Below are positions 13,280 to 25,792 of a DNA stretch of 64,000 nt, one piece after another. Both the position numbers and the translations under genes were made by a program. The notes below the pieces were generated by a model. It was not told the DNA's origin and searched no databases. It saw only the letters and a list, made by a program, of their open reading frames with translations. Every line of letters begins with the position of its first letter. The stretch's first letter is position 1. This stretch comes from Tetmemena sp. SeJ-2015 (taxonomy: Eukaryota; Ciliophora; Spirotrichea; Sporadotrichida; Oxytrichidae), in contig JAJKFJ010021811.1 of assembly GCA_027382625.1 (NCBI GenBank), forward strand, positions 124,001 through 188,000. Reading direction: 5' to 3'.

Positions 13280-14806
13280 TCAAAGTATGTTACTTTTGAG
13301 GGTATAGTTGTACCTCTTCGCAATCTTCTTGAGAATAGCCTCAGCTTTGTCGAGACTTTGAACCTCAAGTGGTGGGATCACCCCAGTCGCAAGCATCTCT
13401 TGATGAAGACCCCCAACCGCAATCAGATAGTCCTTACTCGCAGCCCACCTTGGTATTTTTACCTTCTTGCCTGCCTCTGGCTGCCACTCTAAGTAGTTCC
13501 TGAAGAACTGTGCCTTCTCTGCTTAAGGGTGACTCTTAGGAAGAGGCTTTGAAGCGAGATGCTTGTCACTAGACTTGTAGAATTCAAAGTCATACTTTAC
13601 AGAGTAGCGGATCTCAGTGTCCTCCAAGAACTCATCATAGAAGTCTAGATAGTCGGGGTCATTCACAAAGCTAGTCTTCAACTCAGGTAGGTCAGAAAGC
13701 AAATCCGCAAGCTCTTCTTTTGAAACTTGAACATCTCCTTCTCCTTTAAAAAGAAATACAACTCTGATATAAATGCTGATTTAGATCTTGACTGAAGGGT
13801 TTGGCGAGATCAGTTTCTTTATCAGCATGTTTGAGCTCCTCAAAAGCTTAAAATTAAAAGAAGAAAATTAGCTTAAGGGACTTTAGGGCGCTTCCTATAC
13901 TGTCTTTTCTTGCTTGCTTGAGTTGGTTGAACCCCAATGTTTCTGTCAGTAGGTTGAAGTAAGAGAGAGTTCTGCTGCTAATCTAGAGCTCTGATCTCTG
14001 TCTGCATAAGATGTGAAGGGTTTTGAAGGTTTGTGTCTTCAAACACCGGCGGGAAAGGTCTCGACTCCTTAAATTCAAAAAGATTTTCTCAAATTCAAAC
14101 TCAAAATACACCTGTTGCTTGTGATTACCCTCTCTTCTCTGGCGCTTGCTTGCGCTTTGATCAAACAGAATCTCTTTTATCTCCTCAAGATCTGGTTTCA
14201 ACTCACAAAGGGAGGAAGAGGAGTCTTGCACCTTCTCTTCACTTAAGACTTTCTAGCTAGACTTAGGTTTCTCTTCTGCAACTTGAAGTGCTCTCACCTC
14301 CTCTTCGGAGATAAAAGCTTAGGGCAGGTCTCTTTTCAAACCCATCCTCTCTTTCTGAGAACTATTTGTCGGTCCCTTGCTCTCCTTCTTCTTTTGCGAA
14401 ACCTGCGCCTCTTCACTTTACTAAACTTAGTTCAACTACTACACAATTAATTCTTACTCTCTCTAAGGCTTTGAACTTGGCAATCATAGCTGCAATATCT
14501 TGGAGGGAGTATGCATGCGCTTAGTTTGCAGCTACATCCTTTTCAACTTATAGCATCTGGCCAAAGGCAGCAAAGTACTCTTAGTCAGTTCCTTAAACAC
14601 TCAAAGCTTGGAAGAGGTAGGACTCGACTGCCCCTTGCTCAAACTTCTGCTGTGACAGAAATTCATTCATAGCAGCCTCTGATATCTGAGTAGTGTGCTG
14701 CACTTATCCACAAATCTACAAGCGTTAGGTGTGAGTTTAGGAGAGTTTTAATTTAGAATGAATTTGCTTGCATGATGATTCTTACTTCATCAACGGCAGG
14801 AGACAT
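13280..14806 (-). CDS. Unknown protein with at least three introns
   Basis: Starts MSPAVDE at 14806. A GT-AG intron (gtaagaatca...gcttgtag, about 70 nt) follows and leads in frame into EICGQVQHTTQISEAAMNEF. The next exon is helical (YFAAFGQMLQVEKDVAANQ) and ends before another gtaag donor. The middle part is Lys/Glu/Ser-rich with SELKPDLEEIKEILFDQS-like acidic stretches. The final exon is the best preserved, with SKEELADLLSDLPELKTSF, DYLDFYDEFLEDTEIRY and a TGA at 13280-13282. I do not recognise a family. The C-terminal half looks like a folded domain with regular hydrophobic spacing. It is convergent with the kelch gene, leaving almost no space between them. Confidence 0.55.
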
Positions 14807-15232
14807 TATATTCGTATAAAATAAACAGGTTTATCAAAGTATCTCTTTCTTGAAGTAGTGGCTGTGAATAGGGAAGAGAGAGATCATAAATAAAGTTCTG
14901 AATCTCCTGATTTGTTTCTGAAAGAAAAGATTGAGCATGAAATTGTTAATTACCCTCAAATTAATGCTTGATGGATTTAGGGCAAGGTCGTCTCAATTCC
15001 ATTACTCCGCAATTATTTAAATTAACTTAACAAACTATTAATACTGTTATAAGAAATTAGATAAATAAGGTGGGTTATTTCATTTATAGGAAGTTAATAA
15101 ATTTATTTATCGTCTTTAAAAGGTAAAAAGTATTAATTATAACTCACTATATACTTACCTTTAAATTATAAATAACTTTAGTTTCAGGAATAATCTAACA
15201 AGAGTTATAAAATTTAACCTCTAAGCTAATTT
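14807..15232. other. AT-rich intergenic stretch
   Basis: Divergent spacer between the minus-strand gene starting at 14806 and the CHCH-like gene starting at 15233. It contains runs of A and T and no coding-like frame. It probably holds the ends or promoters of two macronuclear chromosomes. No specific regulatory site could be named. Confidence 0.4.
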
Positions 15233-15562
15233 AATGTCTTTAAGCGACACTGGCCTCAGAAAGCAAATAAAATCCTTCTTTACTTTCTCAAAAAAGTAGT
15301 ACACTCTAGAAGACGGTAACTCTATACATGTATTTTATTATCCGTATAGTTGAGAGGAAAACGCAGCAGTGCGAGGATTTATTCGAAAGTTTGCATCAGT
15401 GCGTGCAGAAGCATGGATGGAACGACAATCACTGCCAGGTTACATAAAGCCCAAATATGACAGGTGCATAGTCAAGAGAGTAAGAAAAATAAATTCTGCC
15501 ACTAAACTAAATTCTAGGATAAAATCAAGAATTTGTACTTGGAGCAGCAAGATGATTTATGA
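15233..15562 (+). CDS. Small twin-cysteine (CHCH-like) protein
   Basis: Exon 1 starts MSLSDTGLRKQIKSFF at 15233. A 34-nt GT-AG intron (15316-15349) joins it in frame to exon 2, which reads ERKTQQCEDLFESLHQC and then VQKHGWNDNHC. The first cysteine pair is spaced CX9C, as in mitochondrial intermembrane-space CHCH proteins imported by the Mia40 pathway. A second pair, C..KPKYDRC, needs a small frame change near 15450. The C-terminus is probably KNLYLEQQDDL followed by TGA at 15560-15562, reached through one more frame change. The short length fits CHCH assembly factors or small respiratory subunits. Which one cannot be told. Confidence 0.5.
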
Positions 15563-15655
15563 AATTTGTAAATAATAGTCTATCTTATTTCTATTTCTTG
15601 TCAACCTGTGTGAATTAGAAATAGTGAAAGACCAAAATAAAATTTTAGTAAAATA

Positions 15656-18574
15656 ATGGATCATCACCTTAAACTTAGGTACACAGTTTAAGGATAATGA
15701 ATTTTTTCTCTCCAAAGTTTAGACTCTCTATGAAACTATAGCCAAGATCAAAATCGTAACTTTCGAGCCGAACTTATGAGGCGAATAAATAAATCCATCA
15801 TAAATAGTCTGCATTAGAGAAAGGTATCAAAGATAAATGCTTTCTGATTATCTATAGTTTTAAGTAAAGAGCCTTCAACACATTAGCTTTAAAAGGTAGA
15901 GAAAGTCTAATAAAATAGAGATAAATGATAAATAATTTTTATTGCTTACTTAAATAAGTCTTTTGGCAGAAAAAGCAGGTTGCGTTAAAGGAGATATCAT
16001 AATTAAACCAGTGCCTTAATCAGATATTGAAGCCTTACATCCATAAACAGTCCTTCAGAATAAATCCACGTTGCTACTACGAACTGGAACTCATAGCCTA
16101 TCAAACCTATTACTTCCAGTTAAGTGTTAATAAGCAGAGTCCGCCTTTGAAGCTACTGTTGAAGAAGCTCAGCAAGCAAATAACTTCTGGTAGTATTATA
16201 GTATACTTCTCTAAGAGTTGCTAGTACCCAGACCTGAATAACTTTGATTTCAAATTTGATGAAGTTTCTTGCAACTAATCCTACGAATCGCCTAGCTAGA
16301 TTTTGAAGATCACCTTGAATGATGAGAGACTGGGAACTTACATGCAAGACACTTTCTACTTGACTATCATTTCCAACATCCCGCAAAAGATCCTCATCGC
16401 TTACTGCTTTGGCAATAACTAGAGCTTGCTCTCCAACTCAAAGCAAAGTTTGGTACTGAATACTGATATCTTAAATAGTCCTGCGAATGCTATTTCAGCT
16501 CAGAGGCAAGGGTATAATAGCGGGGGTCTGGGATCAGGTGGGTTTTTCAATACTAGAAATTCACAAAGCAACATGTTTAGAACTTTTCAAGGTGGCGATA
16601 ATCTACTCAGCAAAACTCTGAACTCCTACAAAAGCGGGAAGATCACACCGAGGCATCAACTGAACTATATAGAGATGAAAATTTATTTAATGAAAAAGCA
16701 AGTGACCGAGATGGTGTAAGATTCAGGTGCGTACAGATAGTTTTCTGAGACTTTAGAGAATCAAATTTTCTTTTTAGGGAATTATTATATTTAATGTTTG
16801 AGAAAATTAAAGAAAATAGAAAATCTCGAAGTCGTGAAGCTGGTATGCGAATCCATACAACAGAGCACAATAATAATTCCACCATGCCCTCACAGTTTAT
16901 TTCCCCTAGGTCTTAGTTTCTGACTGCTAGTAAAGATAAGAAGTCAATTATTTTTGCAAATTCAGTTATCGAACAAGCTCAAAGTTAATTCTTTTATTAT
17001 ATTTAATTTAGCTAAGATTTAGAGGGCCACTTACAACAGAGAAATGTAATAGCAGGAGGAAAGACAGAAAAAGATTTTTCTCCTCCACAGAAGAGACATC
17101 CTCTCCCTCTATGTAAATATATTTGTTAACTTTTACAAGCCATTTAGAAAACCTAATAGCTTACAGGGGCACAAGAAATTTACCAGAGAAAGTTTTCAGT
17201 CAAGTCGCTTCAGGCTTTGATGGTTATCAGAGTCTTTACCTAGAAACTGTGGCTCAAATATGAGGCCAAGTATATAGATGAAAAGAAATTCAGGAAAATG
17301 ATGGCTGCCGTATTAAAGATATAAACTATGTTTCGAAGGGTGCACACCAAAAACTTGAAGAAGAAAAAGTTAGAATACATTAGACAGTAAGTTAAAGAAT
17401 TATCATCATCTTAAGTTTCTTACTTTAACTCTGCTATAGTTCTTTGAAAGCTCGTTGCTAGTTGACGTTTGATTTGTACAGTCATAGAGCAGGGAAATAG
17501 ATGGTTTCTTTCTTCCAGAGTATGAAACAGAGAGACCAGTTCATGAATAAATTTCGCAAGTTCTATGAGAACATAGTCTCAATTCAAAGGAGATTGAGGA
17601 GTCACATGAAAATGGTGTAGTTGAGATAAAAAATCCTAGAGAAGAGTTGGGACTATGAGCTCCAGCAAATGATAGTATTGCTGATTTCTAAACCGAAGAA
17701 CAAGAAGAATCAGCAACTCTTGAGAAGGCTTTAAGGAACGGATAAAAGGATCAGAGATATGGTGCTTGGAAAGTATATGAACAAATGCTTGCTAAGTTAC
17801 AATGCTGCTTTCTTCAAGTGGCATGAACAGTATGTGCAGAAATCAAAGGACAGTTTACACTTGAAGTACCTCAAAGTTTTGCAGAACATGGCTGATTAAG
17901 AAAACTAGCTTGTAGACCAAAATTTAGAACAGGAGGCATCAAAGAACTAGAGTCAGCTATGAGGGATACGCCAGATATTCAAGCTCATAAGAATCCAGGA
18001 AGGAAAGGGGAAGCCAGTGGCTCACCAGTCAGGCTAACTACAAAGTATAAGATTGAAAACTTGGATACCATAGATTTCAAGATTCACACGTTTATACCTG
18101 AAAATAGCAAAGCCAAGAAAAGTGGAGACTCAGCAGCCCAAGGTGAAGGGAAATTAATGATAACTGAGGTTGATTTCGATCGTCTTAGGAGAATTTAGCC
18201 AAATAAAGTAGCAAGAAAATACTTGAAGTCGATCATAACTAAAAACAAAGGAAATCGGTGGGTAAAAAGTAATCCGCTGATAATAATTAGCCGTCAAATC
18301 TTTTATTGAACTTATTTATTGTTTAAATAGTCTGCAAGAAAAGTTGCAGAGGCTTCATACTACGTAGGCTACGATAAACATGGGTCCTCTTGATTTGTAT
18401 GCAGACTAATTGACAAATATGTTCGAGACTCCAAAGCTTATCTATCTTCCTTCTCGGCTTTTGATGCAAAGAATGATACTCAGGGCTTGTTTCCTCAAGC
18501 TAAGCATGACTTTACAATTCGGATACAAGAAGAATAGTAGAATTAGCTATATTGAAGAAGACGATGAATTTTGA
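15656..18574 (+). CDS. Unknown large basic protein with an IQ-like segment
   Basis: A plus-strand gene made of several frames, ending EEDDEF plus TGA at 18572-18574. A strong block at 16027-16735 reads from KPYIHKQSFRINPRCYYELEL through a Ser/Asn-rich region. After about 17030 the protein becomes basic and helical: ENIVSIQRRLRSHMKM near 17575 resembles an IQ calmodulin-binding motif, and nearby KYLKVLQNM continues the helix. Short AT-rich gaps near 15900, 16760, 17000, 17390 and 18260-18340 interrupt the frame and are probably introns or IESs. The first part (15656-16020) is poorly resolved. Function is unknown. A cytoskeletal or centrosomal role is only a guess from the IQ-like helix. Confidence 0.45.
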
Positions 18575-18801
18575 GTCGATTTCATTTTTCGCTTAAATTC
18601 AATCTCATTAAAGTGATAAGAAACTAATTTAATTTCACTTCATAAGGTGACTTATAGATTAAAAACTTCCTATGTACTGATTATGCATCTATCTTATGTT
18701 TCTCTCTAGCTATCCACTGTTTAAAGCACTCAATGATAAATCCTCAGTTGGCACATGAGAGATGGAATTTTAGTCATAAGTTAAGCTATTTTAGTTCTGG
18801 C

Positions 18802-21800
18802 TCATATGAGGATAAGAGGGCTAATCCATTTAACTGGTCGTTGCTAAAAAAAATTTAAATTATAATGCTGTAAAACTTAATCAAAGGATTATTTTGAAGA
18901 GGCGTAGGGGTAATCGAAATCTTAATTTTGGTCGAGAGATTGCCTCTTTTAGATTATCATCATGTTGCTGTAGCCTCCTTCTTCGCTTGCCATCAGGGAA
19001 TATTATAATTAAAAATAGTTGTGAGACTGCTCTGCATCATGCCTTATTGAGCTAATCTTGCTTTCGTGAACTGCAGTATTTGGAACACCTCTTTCTAGAA
19101 TCGAGTTTTTGGAGATGTCCCTAAAATTATCTCCTAGAGGATTCAGTCCTGTGAAATCTAAATTCAAGCTATCAATCCCACTAGATCTTAGATTCAATCT
19201 TAATTCTTGCTCTGAGGCTCCCTTCATAGGATTGAAACTACAATTAAAATGTTAACTCTGAGGGTTCATCTGCTTCTGATTATTTAAGTGTTTTTCAGAG
19301 TCTTGCTAGTTCATCTTCATGATATTGATTGGTGTCACATAGTTCTATGCTTTAAGTCCCTCGCTCTATTAGAGCTGATATCCACTCTGATCTTAAAATA
19401 CTTCGTCATCCTTGAAAAATTTATTAACTCGTATTAGCACTTTGTGCTTGAGGCAAAGTTAAGTTTGCTCTATGAGCTTTAACTGCTCATTAACTTATTT
19501 TAGAGAACTTAATGCGTAAGAGGAGAGGCAGACTATCTTTGCTGAGCATTTGATTAAGACTAATTGCTCGGAGATAGCATATATTGAGGAGGCTTCTCAG
19601 ATGCTGGTATCTTCTAGGATACATTTTAAATCCTGGACCTCTTTAGAGGGTCTTGGGAGTCCTAATTTGGAGATAGAGGCATGGAGTTTTAGTTTTGCAT
19701 TCTTTCATTTCTCAGGTTTGAGGGAGTATTGATACTGTATTGCGCTAAGATACTCTATCTGATTTAGTCACCTTTGAAAGCTGATCCTGATCTCTACTTA
19801 GAGCTAGATCCTTATCTGGAGCTTGACTGGTTAGTTAGGATAGGCAACTCGTTTTTAATAATTTAAGAAAAAAACTACAAGTTCTAATATCGTTTTGACT
19901 TGAATTGCCATTATTCGTAACACTTTTCTAAATACTTCCACTTCTCACATTGTTGGAATTAGATCGAAGTGTACCCTGCAGTTAGGATTTATCTGCATCA
20001 CTCCTTAAGCAAATCAGCTCATCAGCTAATTAGGAGCATTCTTTTAAATGCTAATGAGACATCTTCTTGTATAAGAATATTTGTTCATTCGAAACTCTTG
20101 AGCTATCCATGCATTTCTAATTTGACTAACTTATCAAAGACTGCTTGTTTCCTTAGTTTATTTGATTAATTTAGCTTTGGAGGTTTCTTATTTCATTCTT
20201 TGCTTTCTGAAGTTTTTCATTCAGCTACGAAATCATCTCACCTTGATGTATTACCTCTGAAGAAAGACTCTCCTTCTCGTTTTTTATATGATAGAGCTCC
20301 TTGTTTTAAGACTCTAGTTCTTAAATCTTTTCTTTTAAAGCTTGTATCTAAGTGATGTAGTCTTAATTCTAATCTTAGGTAGATGATTTCGCTTGCAGGA
20401 GTTGCTTTAACTTTGTAATTTAATCCTTCAAGGCATCAATAATCTTTCTATCTTTTTCCTTCTAAGCCTCCTTTTCAGCTTTGGTCTCTTCATAATTTAA
20501 AATAAAGCATCATGCTCCTATTTGAGCTCATCAAATGATTAAGCCATGAGAAATCCGAACTTTTTCCACTTCTCCACTTCTGCCTAAAGGCCTGCAATAA
20601 ATTAAGAGTGTTTCTCTTCGTCTTCTTAATCATAAGTTTTGCACCTACTAGAACTAGTGCTCTAAGTTTAATGTCTTGTTTCGTTTATACTCCTCCTCTC
20701 TTCTTAGAACTTATTGTCATTGTTGAAGCTTTGATATTAAGGCTTGCTATCCCTTTTACCAACAAAAGATGGGGATTCCTCACTGGATAAAACCTAGATA
20801 TTCTCTTTTTGCATTTGAATACGCTAAGAGTGAACAATATGACCTGCATTTTGATTCACTATTCCAGGTCCGCTTTGGTTCCCTCTGAGCTTGAGGTATA
20901 GAGCCTTATTTTAGTTCGAAAGCTACTCCTATATCCTCAGGTCTTTACTACTAGCAGTGCTCTAAGAGGGTTTGAGGCTATTTGTTGTCACTGAGATTGG
21001 GTTTTGTAGACTATTGCTATGATGATGGTTGTGGAAAGTGCTTCCAAAGGACCTTTGAGAGTTGAAGGTGTCTTTATTGCTTGCAGTTTGCATATTAAAG
21101 GTTGATTAACTGGATTCATGAAGAACAGAGGAGACTTATTCCTCTCTTGATTGGTAGTGATCGCTCTTCTAGCTCTGAGACTTTTGGCTTCTTTATTTTC
21201 CATCTCTCTGTGAGTCATACTACTACTAATCATAAGTGTCATTTTGAATTTCTTCTTCGTCTGGCTCTCTCTGCTATTGATTAGAAATTATTTAACTCAT
21301 AACAAATATACACTACACTCTCTTCAAATTATATGCGAGCTTACTATAGCTTTTGGAATGGTTGTTAGAATTTTGAGCGTTCGGGGTGAAAATTTGCATC
21401 TCTTGGCTCACTAAGTGCATATTCTATTGATTAAAGCTACTCTTCTAGCTTTCCTATTAGCCTCTTAAGCTCTCTCTGCTTTAATTGTCAGCGTCAACTA
21501 GGGATTTATGAATCTCACTCCACTCCTCATCATCTCTGCTTACTTCCTCGATGCAAGAGTCTAGATTAGGCAACTTATAAGGCTTAGCTCTATTCTCATA
21601 CTCTTCGTTGTAAATATTGTGAAACCCATTATTCCTGGTGAACTCCTCTTCTAATTAGTGATTGCTTTTTGAATTATCTAAATTTGTAAGGCCATAAATG
21701 TCATCCTCATCATCCAACCCTTCTTCTTTGTCTGGAAAGTCGTAGTAATGCCTTGCTTTAGGAGCCTTAGGAATCTTATCTTGATTTTAGTTCAACGATT

Positions 21801-22143
21801 TCTTATTCCCTTATGCGCTCTATACCTTCGAAGTATTAGACTTGGCATTTAAAGTCTGTGCTATCATAAATTATAATTGTACTATAAGCTATCTGCTCTT
21901 TTATTATTGCAGAATTAGTTTAATGCTTGCCGTTCCTTTGATTACTGTCACTTTTATGGCCTTATTTAAAAGATTAAAACCCCAAATATATTTTGACTCA
22001 GCAGATTGAGTCGACTGAGGTGAGAGAGTCTTGTATTCATAAGGCTATGGTTTGCTATTTGAGCTTTAAGAGGAAGAAGCGACTCTCTAATTCTTAGCTG
22101 GGAGCTACTTCGATTAAGTACGAGTTTGACTGTTATTTTTCAT
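18802..22143 (-). CDS. Gln/Ser-rich coiled-coil protein
   Basis: Starts MKNNSQTRTQSKQLPAK at 22143 and stays in one frame for about 1.6 kb with many TAA/TAG codons. That span includes an acidic segment, EEGLDDEDDIYGLTNLD. The middle (about 20590-20180) is a long coiled coil, for example SSEVIHQGEMISQLNEKL. The C-terminal part includes KGASEQELRLNLRSSG and ends by TGA at 18802-18804. Three frame changes are each repaired by deletion between short direct repeats: at 20498 (TAAA, 5 bp), 19726 (GTATT, 11 bp) and 19492 (AACTTA, 14 bp, plus-strand notation). No conserved domain is recognised. Its size, composition and coiled coil fit a structural or scaffold protein. It is divergent from the thioredoxin-fold gene downstream. 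Confidence 0.6.
19492..19505. other. Candidate micro-IES, pointer AACTTA (14 bp)
   Basis: AACTTA occurs at 19492-19497 and 19506-19511. Removing 14 bp on the coding (minus) strand joins ...SPLTHQV to NEQLKLIEQTQ, continuing the coiled coil in frame. Confidence 0.65.
19726..19736. other. Candidate micro-IES, pointer GTATT (11 bp)
   Basis: GTATT occurs at 19726-19730 and 19737-19741. Removing 11 bp joins SDRVSQRNT to PSNLRNERMQNQN on the minus strand, restoring the frame. Confidence 0.6.
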
Positions 22144-22305
22144 GTTTAAATTATTAGTCGATTAATTATTGAGCACTCTCTGGGGTTGTGTGCAGCTAAC
22201 TTTGACAAACTTTAATATTATAATAATTAATTTCAATATCGCTAAATTGAAGTTCAGTTATTAGTGGTAATGCTTTATTTAAATTCGTACTTTATTGATG
22301 GATAA

Positions 22306-23062
22306 ATGAGATCCACTTCAGTAATTGTTCTTTCAGTTGCCTTCCTTGCAGGCATCACCTCTGCTTGGGATAACACACCTCCTCTTCCTGAGAGAGTAGT
22401 TGGCCTTGGAGAAGGCAGTGGCAAGAAGCACATCGACATCGAGCTTCATTACGACTTGATGTGTGAAATTTCGGCTGCTCTACAACCAGACTTCGCAACT
22501 TTCCTTGACACTCCCTTCCTCGATGGCAAGGTGAGAGACTTCGTGACTGTCAGATACGTCTTCCAGCCACTCCCCTATCATCACAGCAGCTGGATTCCCC
22601 ACAAGCTACTTCCCTTCTTTATCGATCAGTGCTTCACTGCCAACGCTACTTGCCAATACATCGATTACATGAACTACTGCTTCAACAACCAAGATGCGGT
22701 CCTTGAAGCCACAAACATGACTCACAATCAGATCATTAGATAATATAATGATGCCATTTTTCAACTTAAGTAAGTAAGATCATCCAAATGTGGACTGGCC
22801 AGGTTGCAAAGCAATTTGGCTTCCAACAGAAGGATCTAGTTGATCTTTACGACTGGGACACCGATAGCAATGATACGAGGACCGTGCCAGATACATGTGG
22901 AAGTACTCAACTTTCAAGGGCGTTGAAAGCACTCCTTCCGCCTTTGTCAATGGTATCATGGTTCAGAACTATCCTAGCTCTCCTGATGACTGGATCCAAC
23001 TACTCAAGGATGTACTCAGTGGCCAGCCCGACTCAACAACGACCATTTCTTTCCTCCAGTGA
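22306..23062 (+). CDS. Secreted DsbA-like thioredoxin-fold protein
   Basis: Starts MRSTSVIVLSVAFLAGITSA, a clear signal peptide, so the product enters the secretory path. The mature part begins a thioredoxin-fold domain, IDIELHYDLMCEISAALQP. The usual CXXC active site is replaced by C-E-I-S with one cysteine, so oxidoreductase activity is doubtful. The C-terminal half matches DsbA-like proteins: an alpha-helical insert, then KYSTFKGVESTPSAFVNG with the cis-proline loop (TPSAFVNG), ending at TGA 23060-23062. Two tiny frame breaks occur. Removing 8 bp at 22771-22778 (TAAG repeats) fixes the first. Removing about 5 bp near 22873 (GA repeat) fixes the second. These may be micro-IESs or simple indels. 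Several N-glycosylation sites (NAT, NMT) are present. Confidence 0.7.
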
Positions 23063-23470
23063 AAATCGATTTGAAAGTTTTTCAAAAGATAGATACCTAC
23101 TGAGAGAAGAAGGTTAATTATCAAATCTAATCATTCACCATTCAAAAACCAAACATTCTTAGAGCAAAATACTGTTCTCTCTCTAAAACTAAATAATCAT
23201 ATTATTCTTGCTTCATCTCCTTGGATCCTACTCAATTTATTTTTCTCTCTTAAAATAATAGATACACACAACAAAGATTACTGTAAGAGGACGAATTTTA
23301 AGAAAAGATTCAACGATTAGTTTCATCTTTTTTCAATCTAGCATTTAAGATTTTCCATTAGACTCGCATAAAGTCACATCGTTTCTCTTGAAGCCGCTTT
23401 CTCTATTATGATATTGCCCTTATCCATTCGCAGCTTCTCTAATCGCTGTTTGCTAAAATATGAAATTCAT
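23063..23470. other. Intergenic AT-rich spacer (convergent genes)
   Basis: Lies between two convergent genes. It is AT-rich with runs of CTCTCT and no sustained coding-like frame. It probably contains the 3' ends of two macronuclear chromosomes. No terminator or repeat could be assigned. Confidence 0.35.
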
Positions 23471-25792
23471 TCATGATTGAGTTTGCATTTCTTCTTCAGC
23501 CATTGAGTGGCTTCTCGACATGGAATCCTTGTTGAATGAAATACTTCTCTTTCTAGGTATGATTCCAAACTCACCCGCATCTTCGTACTTATCCTGATTC
23601 TAAATGTCCTAATTCACGTACTTTATGTCATCCATCAACCCTCTTAAGTCAAGTTGATTTCTCTGACCACTAGATTCCTTCTCTTATAATCCATTAGGGC
23701 TATCTGAAAAAGGCGAAGCAGTTTTTACTCCTGCATGTTACTGAGGAGCAACCTGCAGATCTGGGTGTTGTAAATTCGCAATTGATACTGTCTGACAGTT
23801 CAACAAACGAGTTAGGTTCTAACTCATAAACTACATACTCTTCTACTTGAATCCCAAACCAGCTGGAAGATTAAATGGATTTATTGCTAGCTAGGTCTTT
23901 TGATTGAGCAGCAGGTTATTCGTGCTTACTCTTTTCTTACAGTTCTTGCAGACTATAGTAGTTGGCTGAGCTGAAAAAGCAGCTACTGAAGTTTTATAAA
24001 CAGAAGAGTTTTCGCTTTTCAAATCAAGACTAGGATTGTTAGTGGTAGCTCCTCCAACTTTATTGCTTCCACTTTTTCTGAACTATTTGAAAGCCCTATC
24101 TCTTATATCGTGCTTAAATCCGACTGGCACATATTCATTGATAAAGCACTTGAACTTTGTACTTATCTCCTTTTTTAAGTCTTCTATAAGCGGCTCTAAA
24201 TCATGATGGTAGGTTGAGTTTAATTCTAGCATCTTTTAATGAATAGTCTGCGAGAAAGATTTAAAAGAGCTGTCAATAATGCTATCTATCTAAGAGTCCT
24301 GATCGAACTTGAATAGGCCTTTTTATTTCTGCGATATGGGGTTGCATTTGCAGTATGCATCTTATTCGATTCTTCATCACTTGCCTTCGAGCTAATTTCT
24401 TCTACGGTATCTGAGACTAGAGATTGCTAATCATTGGTACCAACATCGAATCCCATCTTCTTCTTTATATTTCTGTAAGGAAATTATCATAAATATAATC
24501 TGTAAAGAGAGTCAAACTCCTCGGAGGAATGCTTGCTAGATTTATCATTATAAAACTGCCCTCTTTAATCTTTGAAAGGATTACCTTTCGCCATAAAATT
24601 CTCTAGTTTTGAAGTTTATAGACTACTGAGTTAGGATTCCCCATCTAGCAAGGACTAACTTTCCTCTAGTCTCTAGTTTAAGCATTCTCTAAAGTTATAT
24701 AAAATGTATACCGATACAGATATTTGCTTTTCTCTAACTTCTTTGAGCTCGAAAGTAAAATTATTGGGTTGCTGCTTTTGCGCTGAAGTTTTCTTAGAAA
24801 CCTACTTCTTAAAAATTGGGCTTCTTGGTCCTTGCTTTGCCTCTTTAATCTTCTGGTTGATCATCGTTGCTGTCATGTTGAAAGTTGTATCTAACATTTG
24901 TGATAAGTCCTGTGAAGTTATTAAATCTTCCTGAGGGGGCTATTCAAGTATCTTATTACTTGCTCTATCATGATGAGAAGGATTAAGCAGATTTGCCTGC
25001 TGCTACTTAAATTGCTCAATTTCCTTTGCATCGAAGTTTATTTGGCTCGGGGAGATATTTTCTGTAGGCGAGTTCTCATCACGATCTATGAATTCGTAGC
25101 CATCTCTCTCTTGAGCGTTGTTAGACTCGTTCAATATCTGCTAGTCTTAAGTTTCTATATATCACTTAGTTTAATGGAAAAATCGTGAAATTTCTTACCT
25201 TTTTAAGTCTGAGCGCTCATATGATTCTACTGGTAGATTTTTGCTAAGTGCTAGATTTCCTGCCTTCAGTATCTTCTTCATATCTTAACTACTAAGTCTA
25301 TTAGTGCTCTTCTACTCTCTTGCTAGGTTGTTGAGATTCTTAATTAAAGGAGAAGAAGTTTTCATTGATGTTTCCTTGGAGGATCGCATTAAAGTTATTA
25401 TCCATTCTGACATCTGCTTGAGTCTCAAAGCCAATATCGTCTGAAGTTTCTCTCACAAAGAGGAGCTTTTCCGATGGGTGGTTCTTTTCTTAGACTTAAA
25501 TGTGCCTCTCTTAGTTTGTTGAGTCTCTAGACTTATTCATTTGAAAGGAGAGATGCTTGGAAGAGGATTCACTCGAGGCTTAGAAATATACGCTCTGAAA
25601 TATAATTGTGTTTAAAGCTTGCATAACTTGAGAGGATCGCTGCCTCTCTTTTGTGGGCAGGCTTTCTCCAATAAGACTCTTCAATTTTTCATTCCTACGA
25701 CAAGATTAGCTATTTCAGCTAAGATGAATGTCTGATACTTACATTTGAAGAAAGTTGGACATTAGGTTTGCTGTGTCTATCATTGAGGTCAT
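23471..25792 (-). CDS. Unknown Ser/Gln-rich protein
   Basis: Starts MTSMIDTANLMSNFLQ at 25792. A 48-nt GT-AG intron (gtaagtatca...ttgtcgtag) then joins in frame to NEKLKSLIGESLPTKERQ. Further blocks include acidic FVRETSDDIGFETQADVRM, a Gln-rich middle and IEDLKKEISTKFKCFINEY. A CKNCKK motif near 23935 gives two close cysteines but no full zinc finger. It ends at TGA 23471-23473 after SRSHSMAEEEMQTQS. A 27-bp segment at 24472 flanked by TTACAGA (coding strand) contains an in-frame TGA and is removed cleanly as an IES, joining EEFDSLYR to NIKKKMGFDV. Other breaks near 25190 and 24330 are unresolved. The family is not recognised. Confidence 0.5.
24472..24498. other. Candidate IES, pointer TCTGTAA (27 bp)
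   Basis: TCTGTAA lies at 24472-24478 and again at 24499-24505. Removing 27 bp deletes an in-frame TGA and leaves the minus-strand frame unchanged. No GT-AG ends are present. Confidence 0.7.
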
